This document shows positions 1-16,000 of a stretch of DNA of 64,000 nucleotides, piece after piece (the stretch's first letter is position 1; each line of letters opens with the position of its first letter). The notes below the pieces were generated by a model. The model was not told the DNA's origin, did not search any database, and saw nothing but the letters and a program-made list of their open reading frames with translations. Location of the stretch: the NCBI RefSeq assembly GCF_954871325.1, contig NC_088775.1, positions 62,101,561 through 62,165,560 of the forward strand, in the 5' to 3' direction. Both the position numbers and the translations under genes were made by a program. The DNA is from Gordionus sp. m RMFG-2023. Its lineage: Eukaryota > Nematomorpha > Gordioida > Chordodea > Parachordodidae.

Positions 1-3000
1 ATTTTAAAGTATTTACTTCAATACTGTATTTTTGGTTATCTCATTAATTTACATCAATATTGTATATTTGTTTATCTCCTTAAAGGAAAAGGTAATTGTT
101 TTAATTAAAATTTTTACATATTAATATTTTAAAGTATTTACTTCAATATTGTAATTTTGGTTATCTCATTAATTTACTTCAATATTGTATATTTGTTTAT
201 CTCCTCAAAGGAAAAGGTAATTGTTTTAATTAAAATTTTTACATATTAATATTTTAAAGTATTTACTTCAATATTGTAATTTTGGTTATCTCATTAATTT
301 ACTTCAATATTGTATATTTGTTTATCTCCTCAAAGGAAAAGGTAATTGTTTTAATTAAAATTTTTACATATTAATATTTTAAAGTATTTACTTCAATACT
401 GTATTTTTCGTTATCTCATTAATTTACATCATTATGGTATCTATGTTTATCTCCTTAAAGGAAAAGGTAATTGTTTTAATTAAAATTTTTACATATTAAT
501 ATTTTAAAGTATTTACTTCAATACTATATTTTTAGTTATCTCATTAATTTACATCAATATTGTATATATGTTTATATCCTTGAGGGAAAAGGTAATTGTT
601 TTAATTAAAATTTTTACATATTAATATTTTAAAGTGTTTACTTCAATGCTGTATTTTTGGTTATCTCATTAATTTACATCAATATTGTATATTTGTTTAT
701 CTCCTTAAAGGAAAAGGTAATTGTTTTAATTAAAATTTTTACATATTAATATTTTAAAGTATTTACTTCAATATTGTAATTTTGGTTATCTCATTAATTT
801 ACTTCAATATTGTATATTTGTTTATCTCCTCAAAGGAAAAGGTAATTGTTTTAATTAAAATTTTTACATATTAATATTTTAAAGTATTTACTTCAATACT
901 GTATTTTTGGTTATCTCATTAATTTACATCAATATTGTATATTTGTTTATCTACTTAAAGGAAAAGGTAATTGTTTTAATTAAAATTTTTACATATTAAT
1001 ATTTTAAAGTATTTACTTCAATATTGTAATTTTGGTTATCTCATTAATTTACTTCAATATTGTATATTTGTTTATCTCCTCAAAGGAAAAGGTAATTGTT
1101 TTAATTAAAATTTTTACATATTAATATTTTAAAGTATTTACTTCAATACTGTAGGTTATCTCATTAATTTACATCAATATTGTATATTTGTTTATCTCCT
1201 TAAAGGAAAAGGTAATTGTTTTAATTAAAATTTTTACATTTTAAAGTATTTACTTCAATATTGTATTTTTGGTTATCTCATTAATTTACATCAATATTGT
1301 ATATTTGTTTATCTCCTTAAAGGAAAAGGTAATTGTTTTAATTAAAATTTTTACATATTAATATTTTAAAGTGTTTACTTCAATGCTGTATTTTTGGTTA
1401 TCTCATTAATTTACATCAATATTGTATATTTGTTTATCTCCTTAAAGGAAAAGGTAATTGTTTTAATTAAAATTTTTACATATTAATATTTTAAAGTATT
1501 TACTTCAATATTGTAATTTTGGTTATCTCATTAATTTACTTCAATATTGTATATTTGTTTATCTCCTCAAAGGAAAAGGTAATTGTTTTAATTAAAATTT
1601 TTACATATTAATATTTTAAAGTATTTACTTCAATACTGTATTTTTGGTTATCTTATTAATTTACATCAATATTGTATATATGTTTATCTCCTTAAAGGAA
1701 AAGGTAATTGTTTTAATTAAAATTTTTACATATTTATATTTTAAAGTATATACTTCAATACTGTATTTTTGGTTATCTCATTAATTTACATCAATATTGT
1801 ATATCTGTTTATCTCCTTAAAGGAAAAGTTAATTGTTTTAATTAAAATTTTTACATATTAATATTTAAAAGTATTTACTTCAATACTGAATTTTTGGTTA
1901 TCTCATTAATTTACATCAATATTGTATATTTGTTTATCTCCTTAAAGGAAAAGGTAATTGTTTTAATTAAAATTTTTACATATTAATATTTTAAAGTATT
2001 TACTTCAATACTGTATTTTTGGTTATCTCATTAATTTACATCAATATTGTATATTTGTTTATCTCCTTAAAGGAAAAGGTAATTGTTTTAATTAAAATTT
2101 TTACATATTAATATTTTAAAGTATTTACTTCAATACTGTATTTTTGGTTATCTCATTAATTTACATCAATATTGTATATTTGTTTATCTCCTTAAAGGAA
2201 AAGGTAATTGTTTTAATTAAAATTTTTACATATTAATATTTTAAAGTATTTACTTCAATATTGTATTTTTGGTTATCTCATTAATTTACATCAATATTGT
2301 ATATTTGTTTATCTCCTTAAAGGAAAAGGTAATTGTTTTAATTAAAATTTTTACATATTAATATTTTAAAGTATTTACTTCAATACTGTATTTTTGGTTA
2401 TCTCATTAATTTACATCAATATTGTATATCTGTTTATCTCCTTAAAGGAAAAGGTAATTGTTTTAATTAAAATTTTTACATATTAATATTTTAAAGTATT
2501 TACTTCAATATTGTATTTTTGGTTATCTCATTAATTTACATCAATATTGTATATCTGTTTATCTCCTTAAAGGAAAAGGTAATTGTTTTAATTAAAATTT
2601 TTACATATTAATATTTTAAAGTGTTTACTTCAATGCTGTATTTTTGGTTATCTCATTAATTTACATCAATATTGTATATTTGTTTATCTCCTTAAAGGAA
2701 AAGGTAATTGTTTTAATTAAAATTTTTACATATTAATATTTTAAAGTATTTACTTCAATATTGTATTTTTGGTTATCTCATTAATTTACATCAATATTGT
2801 ATATTTGTTTATCTCCTTAAAGGAAAAGGTAATTGTTTTAATTAAAATTTTTACATATTAATATTTTAAAGTATTTACTTCAATACTGTATTTTTGGTTA
2901 TCTCATTAATTTACATCAATATTGTATATCTGTTTATCTCCTTAAAGGAAAAGGTAATTGTTTTAATTAAAATTTTTACATATTAATATTTTAAAGTATT

Positions 3001-6000
3001 TACTTCAATATTGTAATTTTGGTTATCTCATTAATTTACTTCAATATTGTATATTTGTTTATCTCCTCAAAGGAAAAGGTAATTGTTTTAATTAAAATTT
3101 TTACATATTAATATTTTAAAGTATTTACTTCAATACTGTATTTTTGGTTATCTCATTAATTTACATCAATATTGTATATTTGTTTATCTCCTTAAAGGAA
3201 AAGGTAATTGTTTTAATTAAAATTTTTACATATTAATATTTTAAAGTATTTACTTCAATACTGTATTTTTGGTTATCTCATTAATTTACATCAATATTGT
3301 ATATTTGTTTATCTCCTTAAAGGAAAAGGTAATTGTTTTAATTAAAATTTTTACATATTAATATTTTAAAGTATTTACTTCAATACTGTATTTTTGGTTA
3401 TCTCATTAATTTACATCAATATTGTATATTTGTTTATCTCCTTAAAGGAAAAGGTAATTGTTTTAATTAAAATTTTTACATATTAATATTTTAAAGTATT
3501 TACTTCAATACTGTATTTTTGGTTATCTCATTAATTTACATCAATATTGTATATTTGTTTATCTCCTTAAAGGAAAAGGTAATTGTTTTAATTAAAATTT
3601 TTACATATTAATATTTTAAAGTATTTACTTCAATACTGTATTTTTGGTTATCTCATTAATTTACATCAATATTGTATATCTGTTTATCTCCTTAAAGGAA
3701 AAGGTAATTGTTTTAATTAAAATTTTTACATATTAATATTTTAAAGTGTTTACTTCAATGCTGTATTTTTGGTTATCTCATTAATTTACATCAATATTGT
3801 ATATTTGTTTATCTCCTTAAAGGAAAAGGTAATTGTTTTAATTAAAATTTTTACATATTAATATTTTAAAGTATTTACTTCAATACTGTATTTTTGGTTA
3901 TCTCATTAATTTACATCAATATTGTATATTTGTTTATCTCCTTAAATGAAAAGGTAATTGTTTTAATTAAAATTTTAACATATTAATATTTTAAAGTATT
4001 AACTTCAATATTGTAATTTTGGTTATCTCATTAATTTACTTCAATATTGTATATTTGTTTATCTCCTCAAAGGAAAAGGTAATTGTTTTAATTAAAATTT
4101 TTACATATTAATATTTTAAAGTATTTACTTCAATACTGTATTTTTGGTTATCTCATTAATTTACATCAATATTGTATATTTGTTTATCTCCTTAAAGGAA
4201 AAGGTAATTGTTTTAATTAAAATTTTTACATATTAATATTTTAAAGTGTTTACTTCAATACTGTATTTTTGGTTATCTCATTAATTTACATCAATATTGT
4301 ATATTTGTTTATCTCCTTAAAGGAAAAGGTAATTGTTTTAATTAAAATTTTTACATATTAATATTTTAAAGTATTTACTTCAATATTGTATTTTTGGTTA
4401 TCTCATTAATTTACATCAATATTGTATATTTGTTTATCTCCTTAAAGGAAAAGGTAATTGTTTTAATTAAAATTTTTACATATTAATATTTTAAAGTATT
4501 TACTTCAATACTGTATTTTTGGTTATCTCATTAATTTACATCAATATTGTATATCTGTTTATCTCCTTAAAGGAAAAGGTAATTGTTTTAATTAAAATTT
4601 TTACATATTAATATTTTAAAGTATTTACTTCAATATTGTATTTTTGGTTATCTCATTAATTTACATCAATATTGTATATCTGTTTATCTCCTTAAAGGAA
4701 AAGGTAATTGTTTTAATTAAAATTTTTACATATTAATATTTTAAAGTGTTTACTTCAATGCTGTATTTTTGGTTATCTCATTAATTTACATCAATATTGT
4801 ATATTTGTTTATCTCCTTAAAGGAAAAGGTAATTGTTTTAATTAAAATTTTTACATATTAATATTTTAAAGTATTTACTTCAATATTGTATTTTTGGTTA
4901 TCTCATTAATTTACATCAATATTGTATATTTGTTTATCTCCTTAAAGGAAAAGGTAATTGTTTTAATTAAAATTTTTACATATTAATATTTTAAAGTATT
5001 TACTTCAATACTGTATTTTTGGTTATCTCATTAATTTACATCAATATTGTATATCTGTTTATCTCCTTAAAGGAAAAGGTAATTGTTTTAATTAAAATTT
5101 TTACATATTAATATTTTAAAGTATTTACTTCAATATTGTAATTTTGGTTATCTCATTAATTTACTTCAATATTGTATATTTGTTTATCTCCTCAAAGGAA
5201 AAGGTAATTGTTTTAATTAAAATTTTTACATATTAATATTTTAAAGTATTTACTTCAATACTGTATTTTTGGTTATCTCATTAATTTACATCAATATTGT
5301 ATATTTGTTTATCTCCTTAAAGGAAAAGGTAATTGTTTTAATTAAAATTTTTACATATTAATATTTTAAAGTATTTACTTCAATACTGTATTTTTGGTTA
5401 TCTCATTAATTTACATCAATATTGTATATTTGTTTATCTCCTTAAAGGAAAAGGTAATTGTTTTAATTAAAATTTTTACATATTAATATTTTAAAGTATT
5501 TACTTCAATACTGTAATTTTTGGTTATCTCATTAATTTACATCAATATTGTATATTTGTTTATCTCCTTAAAGGAAAAGGTAATTGTTTTAATTAAAATT
5601 TTTACATATTAATATTTTAAAGTATTTACTTCAATACTGTATTTTTGGTTATCTCATTAATTTACATCAATATTGTATATTTGTTTATCTCCTTAAAGGA
5701 AAAGGTAATTGTTTTAATTAAAATTTTTACATATTAATATTTTAAAGTATATACTTCAATACTGTATTTTTGGTTATCTCATTAATTTACATCAATATTG
5801 TATATCTGTTTATCTCCTTAAAGGAAAAGGTAATTGTTTTAATTAAAATTTTTACATATTAATATTTTAAAGTGTTTACTTCAATACTGTATTTTTGGTT
5901 ATCTCATTAATTTACATCAATATTGTATATTTGTTTATCTCCTTAAAGGAAAAGGTAATTGTTTTAATTAAAATTTTTACATATTAATATTTTAAAGTAT

Positions 6001-8850
6001 TTACTTCAATACTGTATTTTTGGTTATCTCATTAATTTACATCAATATTGTATATTTGTTTATCTCCTTAAATGAAAAGGTAATTGTTTTAATTAAAATT
6101 TTAACATATTAATATTTTAAAGTATTTACTTCAATATTGTAATTTTGGTTATCTCATTAATTTACTTCAATATTGTATATTTGTTTATCTCCTCAAAGGA
6201 AAAGGTAATTGTTTTAATTAAAATTTTTACATATTAATATTTTAAAGTATTTACTTCAATACTGTATTTTTGGTTATCTCATTAATTTACATCAATATTG
6301 TATATTTGTTTATCTCCTTAAAGGAAAAGGTAATTGTTTTAATTAAAATTTTTACATATTAATATTTTAAAGTGTTTACTTCAATGCTGTATTTTTGGTT
6401 ATCTCATTAATTTACATCAATATTGTATATTTGTTTATCTCCTTAAAGGAAAAGGTAATTGTTTTAATTAAAATTTTTACATATTAATATTTTAAAGTAT
6501 TTACTTCAATATTGTATTTTTGGTTATCTCATTAATTTACATCAATATTGTATATTTGTTTATCTCCTTAAAGGAAAAGGTAATTGTTTTAATTAAAATT
6601 TTTACATATTAATATTTTAAAGTATTTACTTCAATACTGTATTTTTGGTTATCTCATTAATTTACATCAATATTGTATATCTGTTTATCTCCTTAAAGGA
6701 AAAGGTAATTGTTTTAATTAAAATTTTTACATATTAATATTTTAAAGTATTTACTTCAATATTGTAATTTTGGTTATCTCATTAATTTACATCAATATTG
6801 TATATCTGTTTATCTCCTTAAAGGAAAAGGTAATTGTTTTAATTAAAATTTTTACATATTAATATTTTAAAGTGTTTACTTCAATGCTGTATTTTTGGTT
6901 ATCTCATTAATTTACATCAATATTGTATATTTGTTTATCTCCTTAAAGGAAAAGGTAATTGTTTTAATTAAAATTTTTACATATTAATATTTTAAAGTAT
7001 TTACTTCAATATTGTATTTTTGGTTATCTCATTAATTTACATCAATATTGTATATTTGTTTATCTCCTTAAAGGAAAAGGTAATTGTTTTAATTAAAATT
7101 TTTACATATTAATATTTTAAAGTATTTACTTCAATACTGTATTTTTGGTTATCTCATTAATTTACATCAATATTGTATATCTGTTTATCTCCTTAAAGGA
7201 AAAGGTAATTGTTTTAATTAAAATTTTTACATATTAATATTTTAAAGTATTTACTTCAATATTGTAATTTTGGTTATCTCATTAATTTACTTCAATATTG
7301 TATATTTGTTTATCTCCTCAAAGGAAAAGGTAATTGTTTTAATTAAAATTTTTACATATTAATATTTTAAAGTATTTACTTCAATACTGTATTTTTGGTT
7401 ATCTCATTAATTTACATCAATATTGTATATTTGTTTATCTCCTTAAAGGAAAAGGTAATTGTTTTAATTAAAATTTTTACATATTAATATTTTAAAGTAT
7501 TTACTTCAATATTGTATTTTTGGTTATCTCATTAATTTACATCAATATTGTATATCTGTTTATCTCCTTAAAGGAAAAGGTAATTGTTTTAATTAAAATT
7601 TTTACATATTAATATTTTAAAGTGTTTACTTCAATGCTGTATTTTTGGTTATCTCATTAATTTACATCAATATTGTATATTTGTTTATCTCCTTAAAGGA
7701 AAAGGTAATTGTTTTAATTAAAATTTTTACATATTAATATTTTAAAGTATATACTTCAATACTGTATTTTTGGTTATCTCATTAATTTACATCAATATTG
7801 TATATCTGTTTATCTCCTTAAAGGAAAAGGTAATTGTTTTAATTAAAATTTTTACATATTAATATTTTAAAGTGTTTACCTCAATGCTGTATTTTTGGTT
7901 ATCTCATTAATTTACATCAATATTGTATATTTGTTTATCTCCTTAAAGGAAAAGTTAATTGTTTTAATTAAAATTTTTACATATTAATATTTTAAAGTGT
8001 TTACTTCAATGCTGTATTTTTGGTTATCTCATTAATTTACATCAATATTGTATATTTGTTTATCTCCTTAAAGGAAAAGGTAATTGTTTTAATTAAAATT
8101 TTTACATATTAATATTTTAAAGTATATACTTCAATACTGTATTTTTGGTTATCTCATTAATTTACATCAATATTGTATATCTGTTTATCTCCTTAAAGGA
8201 AAAGGTAATTGTTTTAATTAAAATTTTTACATATTAATATTTTAAAGTGTTTACTTCAATGCTGTATTTTTGGTTATATCATTAATTTACATCAATATTG
8301 TATATTTGTTTATCTCCTTAAAGGAAAAGGTAATTGTTTTAATTAAAATTTTTACATATTAATATTTTAAAGTATTTACTTCAATACTGTATTTTTGGTT
8401 ATCTCATTAATTTACATCAATATTGTATATTTGTTTATCTCCTTAAATGAAAAGGTAATTGTTTTAATTAAAATTTTTACATATTAATATTTTAAAGTAT
8501 TTACTTCAATATTGTAATTTTGGTTATCTCATTAATTTACTTCAATATTGTATATTTGTTTATCTCCTCAAAGGAAAAGGTAATTGTTTTAATTAAAATT
8601 TTTACATATTAATATTTTAAAGTATTTACTTCAATACTGTATTTTTGGTTATCTCATTAATTTACATCAATATTGTATATCTGTTTATCTCCTTAAAGGA
8701 AAAGGTAATTGTTTTAATTAAAATTTTTACATATTAATATTTTAAAGTGTTTACTTCAATGCTGTATTTTTGGTTATCTCATTAATTTACATCAATATTG
8801 TATATTTGTTTATCTCCTTAAAGGAAAAGGTAATTGTTTTAATTAAAATT

Positions 8851-11800
8851 TTTACATTTTAAAGTATTTACTTCAATATTGTATTTTTGATTATCTCATT
8901 AATTTACATCAATATTGTATATTTGTTTATCTCCTTAAAGGAAAAGGTAATTGTTTTAATTAAAATTTTTACATATTAATATTTTAAAGTATTTACTTCA
9001 GTACTGTATTTTTGGTTATCTCATTAATTTACATCAATATTGTATATCTGTTTATCTCCTTAAAGGAAAAGGTAATTGTTTTAATTAAAATTTTTACATA
9101 TTAATATTTTAAAGTATTTACTTCAATATTGTAATTTTGGTTATCTCATTAATTTACATCAATATTGTATATCTGTTTATCTCCTTAAAGGAAAAGGTAA
9201 TTGTTTTAATTAAAATTTTCACATATTAATATTTTAAAGTGTTTACTTCAATGCTGTATTTTTGGTTATCTCATTAATTTACATCAATATTGTATATTTG
9301 TTTATCTCCTTAAAGGAAAAGGTAATTGTTTTAATTAAAATTTTTACATTTTAAAGTATTTACTTCAATATTGTATTTTTGGTTATCTCATTAATTTACA
9401 TCAATATTGTATATTTGTTTATCTCCTTAAAGGAAAAGGTAATTGTTTTAATTAAAATTTTTACATATTAATATTTTAAAGTATTTACTTCAGTACTGTA
9501 TTTTTGGTTATCTCATTAATTTACATCAATATTGTATATCTGTTTATCTCCTTAGGAAAAGGTAATTGTTTTAATTAAAATTTTTACATATTAATATTTT
9601 AAAGTATTTACTTCAATATTGTAATTTTGGTTATCTCATTAATTTACTTCAATATTGTATATTTGTTTATCTCTTCAAAGGAAAAGGTAATTGTTTTAAT
9701 TAAAATTTTTACATATTAATATTTTAAAGTATTTACTTCAATACTGTATTTTTGGTTATCTCATTAATTTACATCAATATTGTATATTTGTTTATCTCCT
9801 TAAAGGAAAAGGTAATTGTTTTAATTAAAATTTTTACATATTAATATTTTAAAGTATTTACTTCAATACTGTATTTTTGGTTATCTTATTAATTTACATC
9901 AATATTGTATATTTGTTTATCTCCATAAAGGAAAAGGTAATTGTTTTAATTAAAATTTTTACATATTAATATTTTAAAGTATTTACTTCAATACTGAATT
10001 TTTGGTTATCACATTAATTTACATCAATATTGTATATTTGTTTATCTCCTTAAAGGAAAAGGTAATTGTTTTAATTAAAATTTTTACATATTAATATTTT
10101 AAAGTATTTACTTCAATACTGTATTTTTAGCTATCTCATTAATTTACATCAATATTGTATATTTGTTTATCTCCTTAAAGGAAAAGGTAATTGTTTTAAT
10201 TAAAATTTTTACATATTAATATTTTAAAGTATATACTTCAATACTGTATTTTTGGTTATCTCATTAATTTACATCAATATTGTATATCTGTTTATCTCCT
10301 TAAAGGAAAAGGTAATTGTTTTAATTAAAATTTTTACATATTAATATTTTAAAGTGTTTACTTCAATGCTGTATTTTTGGTTATCTCATTAATTTACATC
10401 AATATTGTATATTTGTTTATCTCCTTAAAGGAAAAGGTAATTGTTTTAATTAAAATTTTTACATATTAATATTTTAAAGTATTTACTTCAATACTGTATT
10501 TTTGGTTATCTCATTAATTTACATCAATATTGTATATTTGTTTATCTCCTTAAATGAAAAGGTAATTGTTTTAATTAAAATTTTAACATATTAATATTTT
10601 AAAGTATTTACTTCAATATTGTAATTTTGGTTATCTCATTAATTTACTTCAATATTGTATATTTGTTTATCTCCTCAAAGGAAAAGGTAATTGTTTTAAT
10701 TAAAATTTTTACATATTAATATTTTAAAGTATTTACTTCAATACTGTATTTTTGGTTATCTCATTAATTTACATCAATATTGTATATCTGTTTATCTCCT
10801 TAAAGGAAAAGGTAATTGTTTTAATTAAAATTTTTACATATTAATATTTTAAAGTGTTTACTTCAATGCTGTATTTTTGGTTATCTCATTAATTTACATC
10901 AATATTGTATATTTGTTTATCTCCTTAAAGGAAAAGGTAATTGTTTTAATTAAAATTTTTACATTTTAAAGTATTTACTTCAATATTGTATTTTTGATTA
11001 TCTCATTAATTTACATCAATATTGTATATTTGTTTATCTCCTTAAAGGAAAAGGTAATTGTTTTAATTAAAATTTTTACATATTAATATTTTAAAGTATT
11101 TACTTCAATACTGTATTTTTGGTTATCTCATTAATTTACATCAATATTGTATATCTGTTTATCTCCTTAAAGGAAAAGGTAATTGTTTTAATTAAAATTT
11201 TTACATATTAATATTTTAAAGTATTTACTTCAATATTGTAATTTTGGTTATCTCATTAATTTACATCAATATTGTATATCTGTTTATCTCCTTAAAGGAA
11301 AAGGTAATTGTTTTAATTAAAATTTTCACATATTAATATTTTAAAGTGTTTACTTCAATGCTGTATTTTTGGTTATCTCATTAATTTACATCAATATTGT
11401 ATATTTGTTTATCTCCTTAAAGGAAAAGGTAATTGTTTTAATTAAAATTTTTACATTTTAAAGTATTTACTTCAATATTGTATTTTTGGTTATCTCATTA
11501 ATTTACATCAATATTGTATATTTGTTTATCTCCTTAAAGGAAAAGGTAATTGTTTTAATTAAAATTTTTACATATTAATATTTTAAAGTATTTACTTCAG
11601 TACTGTATTTTTGGTTATCTCATTAATTTACATCAATATTGTATATCTGTTTATCTCCTTAAAGGAAAAGGTAATTGTTTTAATTAAAATTTTTACATAT
11701 TAATATTTTAAAGTATTTACTTCAATATTGTAATTTTGGTTATCTCATTAATTTACTTCAATATTGTATATTTGTTTATCTCTTCAAAGGAAAAGGTAAT

Positions 11801-13070
11801 TGTTTTAATTAAAATTTTTACATATTAATATTTTAAAGTATTTACTTCAATACTGTATTTTTGGTTATCTCATTAATTTACATCAATATTGTATATTTGT
11901 TTATCTCCTTAAAGGAAAAGGTAATTGTTTTAATTAAAATTTTTACATATTAATATTTTAAAGTATTTACTTCAATACTGTATTTTTGGTTATCTTATTA
12001 ATTTACATCAATATTGTATATTTGTTTATCTCCATAAAGGAAAAGGTAATTGTTTTAATTAAAATTTTTACATATTAATATTTTAAAGTATTTACTTCAA
12101 TACTGAATTTTTGGTTATCACATTAATTTACATCAATATTGTATATTTGTTTATCTCCTTAAAGGAAAAGGTAATTGTTTTAATTAAAATTTTTACATAT
12201 TAATATTTTAAAGTATTTACTTCAATACTGTATTTTTAGTTATCTCATTAATTTACATCAATATTGTATATTTGTTTATCTCCTTAAAGGAAAAGGTAAT
12301 TGTTTTAATTAAAATTTTTACATATTAATATTTTAAAGTATATACTTCAATACTGTATTTTTGGTTATCTCATTAATTTACATCAATATTGTATATCTGT
12401 TTATCTCCTTAAAGGAAAAGGTAATTGTTTTAATTAAAATTTTTACATATTAATATTTTAAAGTGTTTACTTCAATGCTGTATTTTTGGTTATCTCATTA
12501 ATTTACATCAATATTGTATATTTGTTTATCTCCTTAAAGGAAAAGGTAATTGTTTTAATTAAAATTTTTACATATTAATATTTTAAAGTATTTACTTCAA
12601 TACTGTATTTTTGGTTATCTCATTAATTTACATCAATATTGTATATTTGTTTATCTCCTTAAATGAAAAGGTAATTGTTTTAATTAAAATTTTAACATAT
12701 TAATATTTTAAAGTATTTACTTCAATATTGTAATTTTGGTTATCTCATTAATTTACTTCAATATTGTATATTTGTTTATCTCCTCAAAGGAAAAGGTAAT
12801 TGTTTTAATTAAAATTTTTACATATTAATATTTTAAAGTATTTACTTCAATACTGTATTTTTGGTTATCTCATTAATTTACATCAATATTGTATATCTGT
12901 TTATCTCCTTAAAGGAAAAGGTAATTGTTTTAATTAAAATTTTTACATATTAATATTTTAAAGTGTTTACTTCAATGCTGTATTTTTGGTTATCTCATTA
13001 ATTTACATCAATATTGTATATTTGTTTATCTCCTTAAAGGAAAAGGTAATTGTTTTAATTAAAATTTTTA
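8851..13070 (+). repeat. Sat1 higher-order block, two ~2.1-kb copies
   Basis: Private variants recur about 2110 bp apart, so groups of about 17 monomers were copied together. Short monomers lie at 8851 and 10962 and at 9347 and 11452. The variant CTCCATAAAG lies at 9923 and 12033. The variant GGTTATCACATT lies near 10005 and 12115. The two copies differ at a few sites, for example AGCTATC against AGTTATC near 10128 and 12237. This is a classic higher-order repeat, with homogenisation above the monomer level. Confidence 0.85.
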
Positions 13071-16000
13071 CATATTAATATTTTAAAGTATTTACTTCAA
13101 TATTGTATTTTTGGTTATCTCATTAATTTACATCAATATTGTATATTTGTTTATCTCCTTAAAGGAAAAGGTAATTGTTTTAATTAAAATTTTTACATAT
13201 TAATATTTTAAAGTATTTACTTCAATACTGTATTTTTGGTTATCTCATTAATTTACATCAATATTGTATATCTGTTTATCTCCTTAAAGGAAAAGGTAAT
13301 TGTTTTAATTAAAATTTTTACATATTAATATTTTAAAGTATTTACTTCAATACTGTATTTTTGGTTATCTCATTAATTTACATCAATATTGTATATCTGT
13401 TTATCTCCTTAAAGGAAAAGGTAATTGTTTTAATTAAAATTTTTACATATTAATATTTTAAAGTGTTTACTTCAATGCTGTATTTTTGGTTATCTCATTA
13501 ATTTACATCAATATTGTATATTTGTTTATCTCCTTAAAGGAAAAGGTAATTGTTTTAATTAAAATTTTTACATATTAATATTTTAAAGTATTTACTTCAA
13601 TATTGTATTTTTGGTTATCTCATTAATTTACATCAATATTGTATATTTGTTTATCTCCTTAAAGGAAAAGGTAATTGTTTTAATTAAAATTTTTACATAT
13701 TAATATTTTAAAGTATTTACTTCAATACTGTATTTTTGGTTATCTCATTAATTTACATCAATATTGTATATCTGTTTATCTCCTTAAAGGAAAAGGTAAT
13801 TGTTTTAATTAAAATTTTTACATATTAATATTTTAAAGTATTTACTTCAATATTGTAATTTTGGTTATCTCATTAATTTACTTCAATATTGTATATTTGT
13901 TTATCTCCTCAAAGGAAAAGGTAATTGTTTTAATTAAAATTTTTACATATTAATATTTTAAAGTATTTACTTCAATACTGTATTTTTGGTTATCTCATTA
14001 ATTTACATCAATATTGTATATCTGTTTATCTCCTTAAAGGAAAAGGTAATTGTTTTAATTAAAATTTTTACATATTAATATTTTAAAGTATTTACTTCAA
14101 TATTGTATTTTTGGTTATCTCATTAATTTACATCAATATTGTATATCTGTTTATCTCCTTAAAGGAAAAGGTAATTGTTTTAATTAAAATTTTTACATAT
14201 TAATATTTTAAAGTGTTTACTTCAATGCTGTATTTTTGGTTATCTCATTAATTTACATCAATATTGTATATTTGTTTATCTCCTTAAAGGAAAAGGTAAT
14301 TGTTTTAATTAAAATTTTTACATATTAATATTTTAAAGTATATACTTCAATACTGTATTTTTGGTTATCTCATTAATTTACATCAATATTGTATATCTGT
14401 TTATCTCCTTAAAGGAAAAGGTAATTGTTTTAATTAAAATTTTTACATATTAATATTTTAAAGTGTTTACTTCAATGCTGTATTTTTGGTTATCTCATTA
14501 ATTTACATCAATATTGTATATTTGTTTATCTCCTTAAAGGAAAAGTTAATTGTTTTAATTAAAATTTTTACATATTAATATTTTAAAGTGTTTACTTCAA
14601 TGCTGTATTTTTGGTTATCTCATTAATTTACATCAATATTGTATATTTGTTTATCTCCTTAAAGGAAAAGGTAATTGTTTTAATTAAAATTTTTACATAT
14701 TAATATTTTAAAGTATTTACTTCAATACTGTATTTTTGGTTATCTCATTAATTTACATCAATATTGTATATCTGTTTATCTCCTTAAAGGAAAAGGTAAT
14801 TGTTTTAATTAAAATTTTTACATATTAATATTTTAAAGTGTTTACTTCAATGCTGTATTTTTGGTTATATCATTAATTTACATCAATATTGTATATTTGT
14901 TTATCTCCTTAAAGGAAAAGGTAATTGTTTTAATTAAAATTTTTACATATTAATATTTTAAAGTATTTACTTCAATACTGTATTTTTGGTTATCTCATTA
15001 ATTTACATCAATATTGTATATTTGTTTATCTCCTTAAATGAAAAGGTAATTGTTTTAATTAAAATTTTTACATATTAATATTTTAAAGTATTTACTTCAA
15101 TATTGTAATTTTGGTTATCTCATTAATTTACTTCAATATTGTATATTTGTTTATCTCCTCAAAGGAAAAGGTAATTGTTTTAATTAAAATTTTTACATAT
15201 TAATATTTTAAAGTATTTACTTCAATACTGTATTTTTGGTTATCTCATTAATTTACATCAATATTGTATATCTGTTTATCTCCTTAAAGGAAAAGGTAAT
15301 TGTTTTAATTAAAATTTTTACATATTAATATTTTAAAGTGTTTACTTCAATGCTGTATTTTTGGTTATCTCATTAATTTACATCAATATTGTATATTTGT
15401 TTATCTCCTTAAAGGAAAAGGTAATTGTTTTAATTAAAATTTTTACATTTTAAAGTATTTACTTCAATATTGTATTTTTGATTATCTCATTAATTTACAT
15501 CAATATTGTATATTTGTTTATCTCCTTAAAGGAAAAGGTAATTGTTTTAATTAAAATTTTTACATATTAATATTTTAAAGTATTTACTTCAATACTGTAT
15601 TTTTGGTTATCTCATTAATTTACATCAATATTGTATATCTGTTTATCTCCTTAAAGGAAAAGGTAATTGTTTTAATTAAAATTTTTACATATTAATATTT
15701 TAAAGTATTTACTTCAATATTGTAATTTTGGTTATCTCATTAATTTACATCAATATTGTATATCTGTTTATCTCCTTAAAGGAAAAGGTAATTGTTTTAA
15801 TTAAAATTTTTACATATTAATATTTTAAAGTGTTTACTTCAATGCTGTATTTTTGGTTATCTCATTAATTTACATCAATATTGTATATTTGTTTATCTCC
15901 TTAAAGGAAAAGGTAATTGTTTTAATTAAAATTTTTACATATTAATATTTTAAAGTATTTACTTCAATATTGTATTTTTGGTTATCTCATTAATTTACAT